DNA of 35,149 nucleotides from a virus, in IMG/VR virus record IMGVR_UViG_3300025309_000037, positions 1-35,149 of that record. The stretch is one strand, 5' to 3'. The translations under genes and the position numbers were made by a program. The notes under the pieces were generated by a model, which was not told the DNA's origin, made no database searches, and saw only the letters and a program-made list of their open reading frames with translations. Below are positions 22,051 through 29,824 of this stretch, piece by piece (positions within the stretch are counted from its first letter, which is position 1; each line of letters begins with the position of its first letter).

Positions 22051-22198
22051 TTTCATTTTATAGGATTATGACTAAAATGACCATAAATTCTAATTTTAAG
22101 TAAAAATCACTAAAATAGCCATGCAACCGTTGCTACATAAGGGTTTGCGGTCATTAAATAGGCATAAATAATTATGTTATATATTCTATCCTATGAAA
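22051..22198 (+). other. Candidate structured non-coding element (hairpin copy B)
   Basis: This stretch between two gene blocks codes for nothing obvious. It holds CGTTGCTA (22128-22135), 3 bases, AAGGGTTT (22139-22146) and AAATAGGCATAAA (22156-22168), the same motifs in the same order and spacing as copy A at 6.1 kb. GCAA and TTGC with CC/GG close the loop in place of the stem seen in copy A. A near-repeat ACTAAAATnnCCAT occurs at 22071-22084 and 22109-22122. An outer pairing, TTTC plus ATAGGAT (22051-22066) with ATCCTATGAAA (22188-22198), encloses the whole. Folded RNA or a protein-bound DNA site are both possible. Confidence 0.5.
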
Positions 22199-22230
22199 GT
22201 GGAATTTTATGTGGTTTGATTATAGTTTAT

Positions 22231-22277
22231 AAAGTAAGAAATAAAATGTTGACATGGTTGTTGTGGTATGTTATAAT
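22231..22277 (+). promoter_or_regulatory. Promoter P4
   Basis: Upstream element AAAGTAAGAAATAAAAT at 22231-22247, TTGACA at 22249-22254, 17-base spacer, TATAAT at 22272-22277 preceded by TGT. Start point near 22284, 25 bases before the HD-protein start. It is positioned to drive the HD hydrolase and, unless a terminator intervenes, the replication operon. Confidence 0.85.
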
Positions 22278-22308
22278 TATTAAGTGGAGTTATTGAAAGG
22301 AGTAGCGA

Positions 22309-22884
22309 GTGGATAGATTAAATATTTTCGAAACAGAACTATCATACATATTAAATCCTAAGATCAAAGAATTCACAGAAAAGGCATTAAATAACTTACC
22401 AGAATATTTCTTCTCAATTCCTGCATCATCTTCAGGTAAATATCATCCTCAATATGCTTTAGGAGAAGGAGGTTTGGTAAAACATACTCAAGCAGCAGTT
22501 AGAATTGCAGTAGAGATGTTTAGATTAGATATATTTAAGTATACAGAAGATGATAAAGACATAATTATAGCATCTTTAATATTACATGATGGTTGTAAAT
22601 CAGGATTAGATAATAGTTCGCATACTGTCACAGAACATCCATTAATTGTTACTAATATGTTAAAAAATAATCAAGAAATAAATAGTTGTTTAGATGATAA
22701 TACTTTGAACATGATTGTTGGTAATATTGAATCACATATGGGGCAATGGTGCTTCGATTATAAAACAAAAAAGAAAATAATGCCTACGCCAAAAAGTAAA
22801 ATACAACACTTTGTACATTGGTGTGATTATTTAGCTAGTAGAAAATGTCTAGAATTCAATTTCGATGTTAAGGTTGTAAGATAA
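22309..22884 (+). CDS. HD-domain phosphohydrolase
   Basis: A 191-residue HD-superfamily protein, which hydrolyse phosphate esters of nucleotides or nucleic acids with a metal pair. Metal ligands in order: H59 (GGLVKHT), H93-D94 (LILHDGCKSG), H110 (TEHP), H143 (ESHMGQW) and D173 (HWCDYLASRK). The presence of the extra His residues suggests a two-metal site. The substrate is not evident; in a phage a role in nucleotide pools or cyclic-nucleotide signalling is possible, but this is inference. GTG 22309 is the start, with GAAAGGAGTAGCGA before it. First gene after P4 and upstream of the replication genes. Confidence 0.85.
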   Translation: MDRLNIFETELSYILNPKIKEFTEKALNNLPEYFFSIPASSSGKYHPQYALGEGGLVKHTQAAVRIAVEMFRLDIFKYTEDDKDIIIASLILHDGCKSGLDNSSHTVTEHPLIVTNMLKNNQEINSCLDDNTLNMIVGNIESHMGQWCFDYKTKKKIMPTPKSKIQHFVHWCDYLASRKCLEFNFDVKVVR

Positions 22885-22904
22885 AATAATAATAGAAAGG
22901 AAAG

Positions 22905-22985
22905 ATGTTTATTAAAACAAAAGCATGGGGTCAAGTTCCTATCTGTAGAAGTAATTCACCACCTTCTTTCAATATATTTTTATAA
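22905..22985 (+). CDS. Possible 26-aa peptide
   Basis: ATG 22905 after AGAAAGGAAAG (short spacing) opens MFIKTKAWGQVPICRSNSPP and stops at 22983-22985. It occupies a 154-base gap otherwise empty of genes. The composition is unlike random AT-rich sequence (Trp, Pro, Cys, Arg), which is the main argument; the size makes it doubtful. Confidence 0.35.
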   Translation: MFIKTKAWGQVPICRSNSPPSFNIFL

Positions 22986-23038
22986 GATCATGTGCATTAA
23001 ATAATAAAATAAAATTATTGAAAGAAGGAATACATAAT

Positions 23039-24241
23039 ATGGCAAAGAAAGAAGATAAAAAACAACTTAAAAAAGGACAATCGTTATTTCAATTAATTGG
23101 AGAAGCAAAAATTACTGATTTCACATTTAAGATGGACGAAACCACAAAGAAATCAGATTGGGTTTGGAATCAACTAAATCTTGGAGTGGATTGCGGTGGT
23201 GGAAATGTTGTTTATGCTGATTTAATGGGTGGTTATGGTTCTGAAAGAGATAATATTCTCTATGTCCATGGTCAAAAAGAAAATGATAAAGGTAAAATAA
23301 TTGATGATTTTGGAAATCAATATACAATTGCTTGGGAGGATAGATTTGACGAAGATATTCTTAAGACAATAGGGGATCAATGTTTTATTACTATTGGGCT
23401 TGAAAAAGACAATAAAGAAAAAACATTCCCTAAGAGATTTTTATCTGCTTATGATGCTATTGAATATGTTCAAGAGCATCTTAAAGATGGAATGGTTATT
23501 AATGTTAAGGGTGGATTTGTATTCAAAACATATAATGATTCAGTTACAGTAACAAAAGAAATTAAAAGTATATTTTTATCTAAAGTAGATGATGCTTCTA
23601 AATATAAAGCAACATTCACACAATCAATTCTTCTTGATAAAGATAGTGTTGGTAAGCTAGATAAAGAAAAGGCTGTTTATCCTATTTATGCAAGGGTTAT
23701 TGATTATACAAAAGAATATAATGGCAAAATAGTTAAACAAAATATTACATTTAAGAAAACATTTGAACTTGAAGTAGATAAGATTAAACCTGAAAATACT
23801 AAAAAGTTTATTGATAAAGTATTAAAAGTAAAAAAAGATATTACAGAAGTTGTTATTGACGGTGATATTGTAGAAGGACAGTCTTTAGTTAATATTACAG
23901 AAGCAGATATCCCTGAAGATATTATGGATCTTATTGAAATGGGAGCTTATACTATGGAAGAGGCAATAAATAAACTTGCTGTTGGTGGTAGTAAAGAAAA
24001 GAAAATGGTAATTAGAAAACCAGCTATTAAAATGGTTGGCGAGGAAGATAATAAAAAACCAGTAATTCTTAAAACAGATGGTCAATATAAAGAAGAAGAT
24101 TTCTTTTTTGACTTTATGATTGAAGATAAAGAAGAGGAGGAGGAAGAAGAAGATTTAGAAATTACTGATACAGAAGATTCTGATGAAAATGAAGATGCTA
24201 CAGAAGATACATCTTGGATGGATGCACTAGACGAAGAATAA
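23039..24241 (+). CDS. Single-stranded DNA-binding protein (phage SSB-like)
   Basis: 400 residues starting at ATG 23039 behind GAAGGAATACATAAT (the frame is open to ATG 23018, which lacks a site). The central part is beta-rich, as expected for OB folds (ITDFTFKMDETTKKSDWVW, then MVINVKGGFVFKTYNDSVTV). Residues 365-400 are an acidic tail with a long Glu run that ends EDTSWMDALDEE, like the protein-docking tails of SSBs. It precedes the recombination and helicase genes, the usual place for SSB in phage replication modules. It should coat single-stranded DNA. The OB-fold assignment is inferred from composition, tail and context; no diagnostic motif is present. Confidence 0.6.
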   Translation: MAKKEDKKQLKKGQSLFQLIGEAKITDFTFKMDETTKKSDWVWNQLNLGVDCGGGNVVYADLMGGYGSERDNILYVHGQKENDKGKIIDDFGNQYTIAWEDRFDEDILKTIGDQCFITIGLEKDNKEKTFPKRFLSAYDAIEYVQEHLKDGMVINVKGGFVFKTYNDSVTVTKEIKSIFLSKVDDASKYKATFTQSILLDKDSVGKLDKEKAVYPIYARVIDYTKEYNGKIVKQNITFKKTFELEVDKIKPENTKKFIDKVLKVKKDITEVVIDGDIVEGQSLVNITEADIPEDIMDLIEMGAYTMEEAINKLAVGGSKEKKMVIRKPAIKMVGEEDNKKPVILKTDGQYKEEDFFFDFMIEDKEEEEEEEDLEITDTEDSDENEDATEDTSWMDALDEE

Positions 24242-24262
24242 GAGAGTTATTTCCTATATCAA

Positions 24263-24287
24263 GGGGTAAGGATAATATTCTTACCCC
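24263..24287 (+). repeat. Hairpin between SSB-like and Sak4-like genes
   Basis: GGGGTAAG (24263-24270) and CTTACCCC (24280-24287), perfect 8-bp arms with a 9-base loop, in the 94-base gap after the SSB-like gene. The following sequence is A-rich rather than a T-run on the + strand, so termination is doubtful; a processing or stability hairpin within the operon mRNA is more likely. Confidence 0.6.
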
Positions 24288-24335
24288 AGATAATAAAAAT
24301 AGTATAATAAAATTAATCGAAAGAAGGAATTTTAG

Positions 24336-25472
24336 TTGGCAGAAAGAAAATATGGTAAAAAGAATGTAATCAAAGTAAATCCACTGGCTTATAATTTGGG
24401 ATTAATTGGAGAAAGTGGAATTGGAAAAACAACCCTAGCAAAAGAAGTATGTGAGCAACTTGTAGGAGAAGACGGATACATGATTTTCAATATTGGTAAA
24501 GAAGATGGTATTGATGCCATTGCCGGAGCTATATATGAAGATATCCCTGACTGGGATGCTTTTGAAGAAGTCACTGATGATATATTAGAGAATAAACTTA
24601 CAGATTATAAAGATTTAAAGGTTATTATTTATGATACATTAGATGAGTTGTTTGAAATTGCCGAACCAGAAGTAATTAGATTACATAATAAAGAAAATCC
24701 AGAAAAACCAACTCAATCTATTAAAGCAACTTTTGGTGGATATATGGCCGGAGAAGACAAAGCCGCTGAAATTATTTTAACGAGAATGTGGGAGCTTAAA
24801 AAAATAGGAATTAGTATGTTTATTATTGGTCATACAAAAAAGAGAACTATGACAGATGTGGCAACTGGTCTTGAATATGATATGTTAACTACTAATATGT
24901 CTCATAGATATTTTAGTGCATTAAAGACAAAATTACATGTACTGGGTGTTGCATCTATCGATAGAGAAATTACGCAAACAAAAACAGGAAGAAAGGTTGG
25001 AAAAGGCAAAGATAGAAAGGACGAAATAAAAGGATCTATCGAAAATGAAACAAGGAAGATTACTTTTAGAGATGATAATTTTAATATTGATTCTAAGTCA
25101 AGATTTTCTGAAATTACCGACTCAATACTTTTTAGTCCAGAAGAATTTATAAAAGCAGTTGAGGAAGCAATTAAAATTGAACATGATAAGCAAGCAGGAA
25201 TCAAATCTATCGAAGATACTAAGATAGAACAAGCAGTAGAAAAAGAAAAAATTGATGAAATCAACGCAATTGACAAAAAAGCAGAATTTGAAATAAAAGA
25301 AGTAGAACAACTTGTAGCAATGATTACTGGTTTTGTAAAAACAAATAAAACAAATCCAGAAAAATTAAAACCGCTACTTTTAAAAAGTAAAGAGCTAGGA
25401 TATGTAAATCCTACAAAAGTTGATAACTTAGAACATGCAAATATTTTGTTCGATTTAATAGACGGAAAATAA
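24336..25472 (+). CDS. Sak4-like RecA-fold ATPase (recombination)
   Basis: 378 residues. Walker A GESGIGKTT at 25-33, Walker B KVIIYDTLDEL around 95-105, and MSMFIIGHTKKR-type sensor segment (GISMFIIGHTKKR) near 165. This layout, a short RecA core without the DnaB N-terminal domain, matches the phage Sak4/AAA_24 group, which anneal or exchange single strands together with SSB. The C-terminal third is charged and helical (residues 265-375). Start TTG 24336 follows GAAAGAAGGAATTTTAG. It lies between the SSB-like gene and DnaB-like helicase, fitting a recombination role during replication. Confidence 0.8.
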   Translation: MAERKYGKKNVIKVNPLAYNLGLIGESGIGKTTLAKEVCEQLVGEDGYMIFNIGKEDGIDAIAGAIYEDIPDWDAFEEVTDDILENKLTDYKDLKVIIYDTLDELFEIAEPEVIRLHNKENPEKPTQSIKATFGGYMAGEDKAAEIILTRMWELKKIGISMFIIGHTKKRTMTDVATGLEYDMLTTNMSHRYFSALKTKLHVLGVASIDREITQTKTGRKVGKGKDRKDEIKGSIENETRKITFRDDNFNIDSKSRFSEITDSILFSPEEFIKAVEEAIKIEHDKQAGIKSIEDTKIEQAVEKEKIDEINAIDKKAEFEIKEVEQLVAMITGFVKTNKTNPEKLKPLLLKSKELGYVNPTKVDNLEHANILFDLIDGK

Positions 25473-25483
25473 ATATAAATAAT

Positions 25484-25507
25484 GGGAGGGAATTAATTTT
25501 TCCTCCC
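25484..25507 (+). repeat. Short hairpin after the Sak4-like gene
   Basis: GGGAGG (25484-25489) pairs with CCTCCC (25502-25507) across a 12-base AT-rich loop, in the 63-base gap before the next gene. The T-run lies in the loop, not after the stem, so it is not an intrinsic terminator. Because CCTCCC resembles the anti-Shine-Dalgarno sequence and GGGAGG a ribosome binding site, it may simply sequester such a sequence. Confidence 0.45.
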
Positions 25508-25535
25508 TGTACGACTTAAAGGAGATAAAATATTT

Positions 25536-26090
25536 ATGACAAAAAGAAGCAAGGAAGAAATAGAAAAAGAGAAACTGGAAAATTTAGAAAAGAAAAGATT
25601 AAAACAAATTAAACAAGAAAAATTAAAAAATGATCAAAATCTAAAATCAAAAATATATAAGGAATGGTGTGAACTTTATGAATATGTAAAAAAAGATATT
25701 TTAGAATACGAACCAGATTTAAAATTGCCTAATTATGTATTACTAAGACTCAAGGGATTATCTAAAGGTCAATTTATTGCTAATAAAAAAATAACCCCTA
25801 TGGCAAGTTATGATTTCAAAACTATTCTGTATACATTTAAACTATGCAAACAAGACATATTAATCGGATTTAGAACTAATAATACTAAATTTACTGGCGA
25901 ACAACATAAATTCAATTATGCAATGGTTATTATAGAAAGCAATATTAACGATATGGTTATTAGGTTAAAAAATGCAGAAACCGCAAAAAGCAAAGCGGAA
26001 AATATAGAAACTGATAATATATTTCACGAAGGAGCAGAATACAAGACAAAAACCAAAATAATAAACAATACATTAAAAGATTTATGGTAA
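25536..26090 (+). CDS. Hypothetical replication-module protein, 184 aa
   Basis: ATG 25536 after AAAGGAGATAAAATATTT. Residues 1-40 are a highly charged coiled-coil-like helix (EEIEKEKLENLEKKRLKQIKQ); the remainder is mixed alpha/beta with PNYVLLRLKGLSKGQFIANKK and a C-terminal helix. No family recognised. It sits between the Sak4-like ATPase and the DnaB-like helicase, the position often held by helicase loaders or replication accessory proteins; this is positional inference only, as it has no AAA motifs. Confidence 0.7.
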   Translation: MTKRSKEEIEKEKLENLEKKRLKQIKQEKLKNDQNLKSKIYKEWCELYEYVKKDILEYEPDLKLPNYVLLRLKGLSKGQFIANKKITPMASYDFKTILYTFKLCKQDILIGFRTNNTKFTGEQHKFNYAMVIIESNINDMVIRLKNAETAKSKAENIETDNIFHEGAEYKTKTKIINNTLKDLW

Positions 26091-26103
26091 AGAGGTGATA
26101 TCT

Positions 26104-27618
26104 ATTACACAAGCCGTTAAAAGTAAAAGTACAACAAGTAAACTAACTCCGTTCGAAGAAGAAATGTTGGCAACAGGTAAAAAGATAAGAGAATATAAAA
26201 AGGCTTGCGAGGCAAATATAGTATCAATATTATGGAAACAACCTGATTTATATTATACATATGATAAACTAAAGTTATCTAATTTTACAGAAAATTGTTG
26301 GAAGGTATATTGGCAGATAGGTTATGACATAGTTATAAAAGAGAAGAAGTTAGTCCTTGACGATGTTACCGTAGGATTATATCTTGAAAAACATTTAAAA
26401 TTAAAGGAGCAATATGAAAAATATAAAGGTTATGAAACAATTGAAAACGCAAAAACATATGTAAAGATTGATAATATTAGTGGATATATTAATGAACTTT
26501 ACAAGTGGAATGCTGTATTAGGTTTATTAAAAAAGAAACCAATATCAGAAAGAATTAAAGATTTTGTAGATATGACATCTGAACAAATATATGACGAAGA
26601 AGAGGCGATATTGAATCATATTTTTATTAATGTTGAAGGAGAAGATATTACTCATGATATTTCTGATGGACTAGATGAATTGATTGAAGAATTAGATCAA
26701 GGTGCAGCAGTAGGTTTGCCATTATACAATTCGCTTATGTTAAATAAAGAAGTCGGAGGTAATCTTGAAGGTAATATTACTTTGGTTGGTGGTTTGAGTG
26801 GTGTCGGCAAAACAGCGTTAAGTAGAATTTTAATTCTTCCAGGAATTTTGGAACATAAAGAGAAAATCGTCATAATGATAAACGAAGAAGGGAAGAAAAA
26901 ATGGCAACGTGAATTCCTTGTTTGGGTGGCTAATAATGTTTTTAAGGAAGATTTACAAAAATATATTGTACGTGATGGCAAATATAAACCAGAGGTAAAA
27001 GAATTACTAAAAAAGTGTTCAGAATGGGTTAAGCAATATAAAAATACAATAATACTAAAACCATTCACACAATATACTACAGCCAAAGCCATTAAAACAA
27101 TAAAAAAATACTCTAGTATGGGCGTAAAGTATTTTATGCTTGATACATATAAAGCAGATTCAAAAGCATCAAGTAGCGAGGCTTTTTGGTTTAGTATGCA
27201 ACAGAACATGGTTGAAATTAATGATGTTATTAAACCAGAATCAAAAAATGTACATATTTGGATTACATTCCAATTGAGCAAAGGTAGTTCAAAACAAAGA
27301 TATTATGATCAAGATAATATTGGAATGGCAAAAAATATTGTTGATGTCGCATCAACTTGTTTAATGGTTAGAAAAGTTCTTGATGATGAAATAGAAGGTG
27401 GAAAACGCGAATTAAATGTTTATAGAAAAGAAAAAAGACAAGGTAATATTGAATCTCAAATTCCTGTAAAATTAAAAAAAGGAAAGAATTATCAAATAAT
27501 ATTCATTGTTAAAAATCGTGAAGGTAGCACTAATGATTATCAAATTATTGTGGAGCACGACCTTTCGCGCAATGTATACAAAGAAATTGGTTATACGGTT
27601 GTTCCAGTAGATTTTTAA
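26104..27618 (+). CDS. DnaB-like replicative DNA helicase (ATT start)
   Basis: About 504 residues. The C-terminal RecA domain has Walker A GGLSGVGKT (near 229-237), a following IVIMINEEGKKKWQRE segment as in DnaB motif H1a, Walker B-like YFMLDTYKAD, and VHIWITFQLSKGS, then a Gln/Arg-rich end motif (KRQGNIESQIPVKLKKG). The first 170 residues are helical, equivalent to the DnaB N-terminal domain. It should unwind the phage fork as a hexamer. Upstream AAAGAGGTGA (26089-26098) serves no ATG, GTG or TTG: GTG 26095 is inside it. ATT 26104, with 8 bases spacing, is the likely start. The next ATG in frame (26164) has no site. Confidence 0.85.
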   Translation: MTQAVKSKSTTSKLTPFEEEMLATGKKIREYKKACEANIVSILWKQPDLYYTYDKLKLSNFTENCWKVYWQIGYDIVIKEKKLVLDDVTVGLYLEKHLKLKEQYEKYKGYETIENAKTYVKIDNISGYINELYKWNAVLGLLKKKPISERIKDFVDMTSEQIYDEEEAILNHIFINVEGEDITHDISDGLDELIEELDQGAAVGLPLYNSLMLNKEVGGNLEGNITLVGGLSGVGKTALSRILILPGILEHKEKIVIMINEEGKKKWQREFLVWVANNVFKEDLQKYIVRDGKYKPEVKELLKKCSEWVKQYKNTIILKPFTQYTTAKAIKTIKKYSSMGVKYFMLDTYKADSKASSSEAFWFSMQQNMVEINDVIKPESKNVHIWITFQLSKGSSKQRYYDQDNIGMAKNIVDVASTCLMVRKVLDDEIEGGKRELNVYRKEKRQGNIESQIPVKLKKGKNYQIIFIVKNREGSTNDYQIIVEHDLSRNVYKEIGYTVVPVDF

Positions 27619-27631
27619 AGGGGATGGTGAT

Positions 27632-28711
27632 ATGACTGCTAATGAATTAATCCAATATATTATTGATAATGACAAGATTGTGTATATACTTGAAAATTTA
27701 GGTTGCCATCATCTCAAAGAATATAGTAAAGAATATAGATGTGGATTACCATCTCATTCAAGTAAAGACGCTATATCTGTAAAAAAGGAAACATTAAAAA
27801 CTAAAATATATCAATCGGATAGCAATATTGTTAGAGGTAATATATTTACTTTATGTATGAATATAAAGAATATATCTTTCTCAGATTCAAATAGATATGT
27901 CCATAACCTATTTGGTCTAGAATACAAATTTAATCATAAAAAGAAAGACGATATGCAATTTAATGATCCTTTAGAGATTTTTAAGAAAGTAAAAAGTAAA
28001 AGACATTCTTATGATTTAAACGATCTAGAGGTTATTAATCAAAATTGCTTAAACGAATACATTCCATATATACATATAGATTGGGTGAGAATAGACGGTA
28101 TTATGCCTTGGACTTCTAAAGTATTTAATATCGGGTATAGCGTAAACAGAAAGAGAATAGTTATTCCTCATCGTTTTTGGAGTGGAGAAAAAAATGATTA
28201 TGTAGGTGTTATGGGTAGGACGGTTATTAAAGAACACGAAATGTTAGATATACCAAAATATTTTCCATTAAAAAACTTCCCTAAAAGCATGAATATATAT
28301 GGACTTCAAGAAAACTATCAAGCGATACAAGAGGCAGGATGTGTTTTAGTTTATGAAGCTGAAAAATCAGTATTAAAAAGACATAGTAGAAACGATGGCA
28401 CTGGAGTGGCTGTATGTTGTCATGATATATCTGATGAACAAGTAAAAATATTAATAGGTCTAAACGTAGATATAATTATCGCTTTTGATAAGGGAATATC
28501 AGTTGATCATATAAGAAGCACCTGCGAACATTTTTATGGTGTAAGAAATATATATTACATTTATGATAAATATGATTTGTTAAAAGATAAGGAGTCTCCA
28601 GCAGATGCACTTAATAAAATATTTAACTATTTGTTAAAATACAAAATTTCATATGACGAAAAAGAAAGAAGGTTATATTTAAAATGGCTCGAAAAAGTAA
28701 AGAAGAATTAG
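27632..28711 (+). CDS. DnaG-like primase (Toprim)
   Basis: 359 residues; synthesises RNA primers at the fork, probably in contact with the adjacent DnaB-like helicase. An N-terminal zinc-finger-like segment (GCHHLKEYSKEYRCGLPSHSS, residues 24-44) resembles the CHC2 finger but keeps fewer Cys/His ligands than bacterial DnaG. The Toprim domain has CVLVYEAEKSVLK (237-249, acidic E242/E244), IIIAFDKGIS near 281-290 with D286, and ESPADALN near 327, standing for the usual DnaG end motif. It is short compared with the 600 or so residues of bacterial DnaG, lacking the helicase-binding domain. ATG 27632 after AAAGGGGATGGTGAT. Confidence 0.85.
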   Translation: MTANELIQYIIDNDKIVYILENLGCHHLKEYSKEYRCGLPSHSSKDAISVKKETLKTKIYQSDSNIVRGNIFTLCMNIKNISFSDSNRYVHNLFGLEYKFNHKKKDDMQFNDPLEIFKKVKSKRHSYDLNDLEVINQNCLNEYIPYIHIDWVRIDGIMPWTSKVFNIGYSVNRKRIVIPHRFWSGEKNDYVGVMGRTVIKEHEMLDIPKYFPLKNFPKSMNIYGLQENYQAIQEAGCVLVYEAEKSVLKRHSRNDGTGVAVCCHDISDEQVKILIGLNVDIIIAFDKGISVDHIRSTCEHFYGVRNIYYIYDKYDLLKDKESPADALNKIFNYLLKYKISYDEKERRLYLKWLEKVKKN

Positions 28712-29814
28712 AAAAATTAAAGAAAAAATACAATACAAATATGCTGTGGAGTTGGTCAAGGTATAATACATATAAAAATTCTATTTACGAGTATTACCTT
28801 AAATATATAGCAAGAGTAAAAGAAGATAGAGATGATGGGATTTATGGAGTTAGTGGTAATGCGTGTCATGGAATTCTTGAAAATTTTTATTCTAAAAAAA
28901 TTGAATATGAAGATATGTTACAAGAATACGAAAATGCTTTATTTACATTTAATGCTGGAGAATTAAAATATGATAGAACTAACGAAGAAAAAAATAGTAA
29001 TATAGCAAATAAATATGAAAATTGCATAAGGCACTTTTTTAAAAATCATAATATAATTAATAAAAAAGTAGAAATAGAAAAATTTATTATTATAAAAATA
29101 GATAGATTTGTATTTCAAGGTTATATTGACTTTATACATAAAGAAGATAATTATTTCATAATTACAGATTGGAAAACTTCAAGTATTTACTCTGGAAAGA
29201 AAATAGATAGTGAAAAGGGACAATTAATTTTATATGCAGAAGGAATTAAGCAGTTAGGTGTACCTTTAGAAAATATAAAAATAAGATGGAACTTTCTTAA
29301 ATATGTAATAGTTGAAGTTTTGCAAGCCAATGGAAAAATAACCGAACGAAATATTTCAAGAAACGAAATAGGCAAAAGTTTAAAATCCAATGTAAAAATG
29401 TGGTTAAGTAAAGAAAAATTATATTCAGAAGAAGAAATAAATTCGTATTTAGATTTATTATCTATGACAAATGATATATCATGTCTTCCAAAATCAATAC
29501 AAGTAAAATATAAAATAAAAGATTGTTATGTTTATATCGATTTCACAGAAGAAGAAATAGAGAATTTAAAATCAGATATTGTTGATGCTATTATCGATAT
29601 TGATAAAAAAGAAACAGAATATCTAAAAATAAAAGATGAAAATATATGGTGGGAAGAAATTACTGATAAAAAATCTTATTTCTTTGCAAATCTAAGTGGT
29701 TATAGTAGTTTTTTACATAAACCTTATGCCGAATATTTAGAAAAAAGAAATAAGATTTTAGAATCGGCAGATAGCAATGAGGATATGAGTTGGTTAGAAG
29801 GTTTAATGGATTAA
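28684..29814 (+). CDS. RecB/Cas4-like PD-(D/E)XK nuclease
   Basis: 376 residues starting at ATG 28684, overlapping the primase 3' end by 28 bases. Catalytic motifs of the RecB-type nuclease family: GNACHGILENF with H62, GYIDF with D149, ITDWKTS with D162 and K164 (the D-x-K pair), and QLILYAEG with Q180 and Y184. These are the residues used by Cas4/AddB-type exonucleases. No Fe-S cluster Cys pattern is visible, so it is closer to the plain RecB domain. It would process DNA ends in recombination or replication. The C-terminus (NEDMSWLEGLMD) closely matches the tail of the SSB-like protein. Confidence 0.85.
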   Translation: MARKSKEELEKLKKKYNTNMLWSWSRYNTYKNSIYEYYLKYIARVKEDRDDGIYGVSGNACHGILENFYSKKIEYEDMLQEYENALFTFNAGELKYDRTNEEKNSNIANKYENCIRHFFKNHNIINKKVEIEKFIIIKIDRFVFQGYIDFIHKEDNYFIITDWKTSSIYSGKKIDSEKGQLILYAEGIKQLGVPLENIKIRWNFLKYVIVEVLQANGKITERNISRNEIGKSLKSNVKMWLSKEKLYSEEEINSYLDLLSMTNDISCLPKSIQVKYKIKDCYVYIDFTEEEIENLKSDIVDAIIDIDKKETEYLKIKDENIWWEEITDKKSYFFANLSGYSSFLHKPYAEYLEKRNKILESADSNEDMSWLEGLMD

Positions 29815-29824
29815 GGAGGATTTT

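Noticed and set aside
22038-22308. tRNA or group I intron in the non-coding gap
   Set aside because: No T-loop consensus, acceptor stem or conserved intron core sequences are seen; the motifs match only the element at 6.1 kb.
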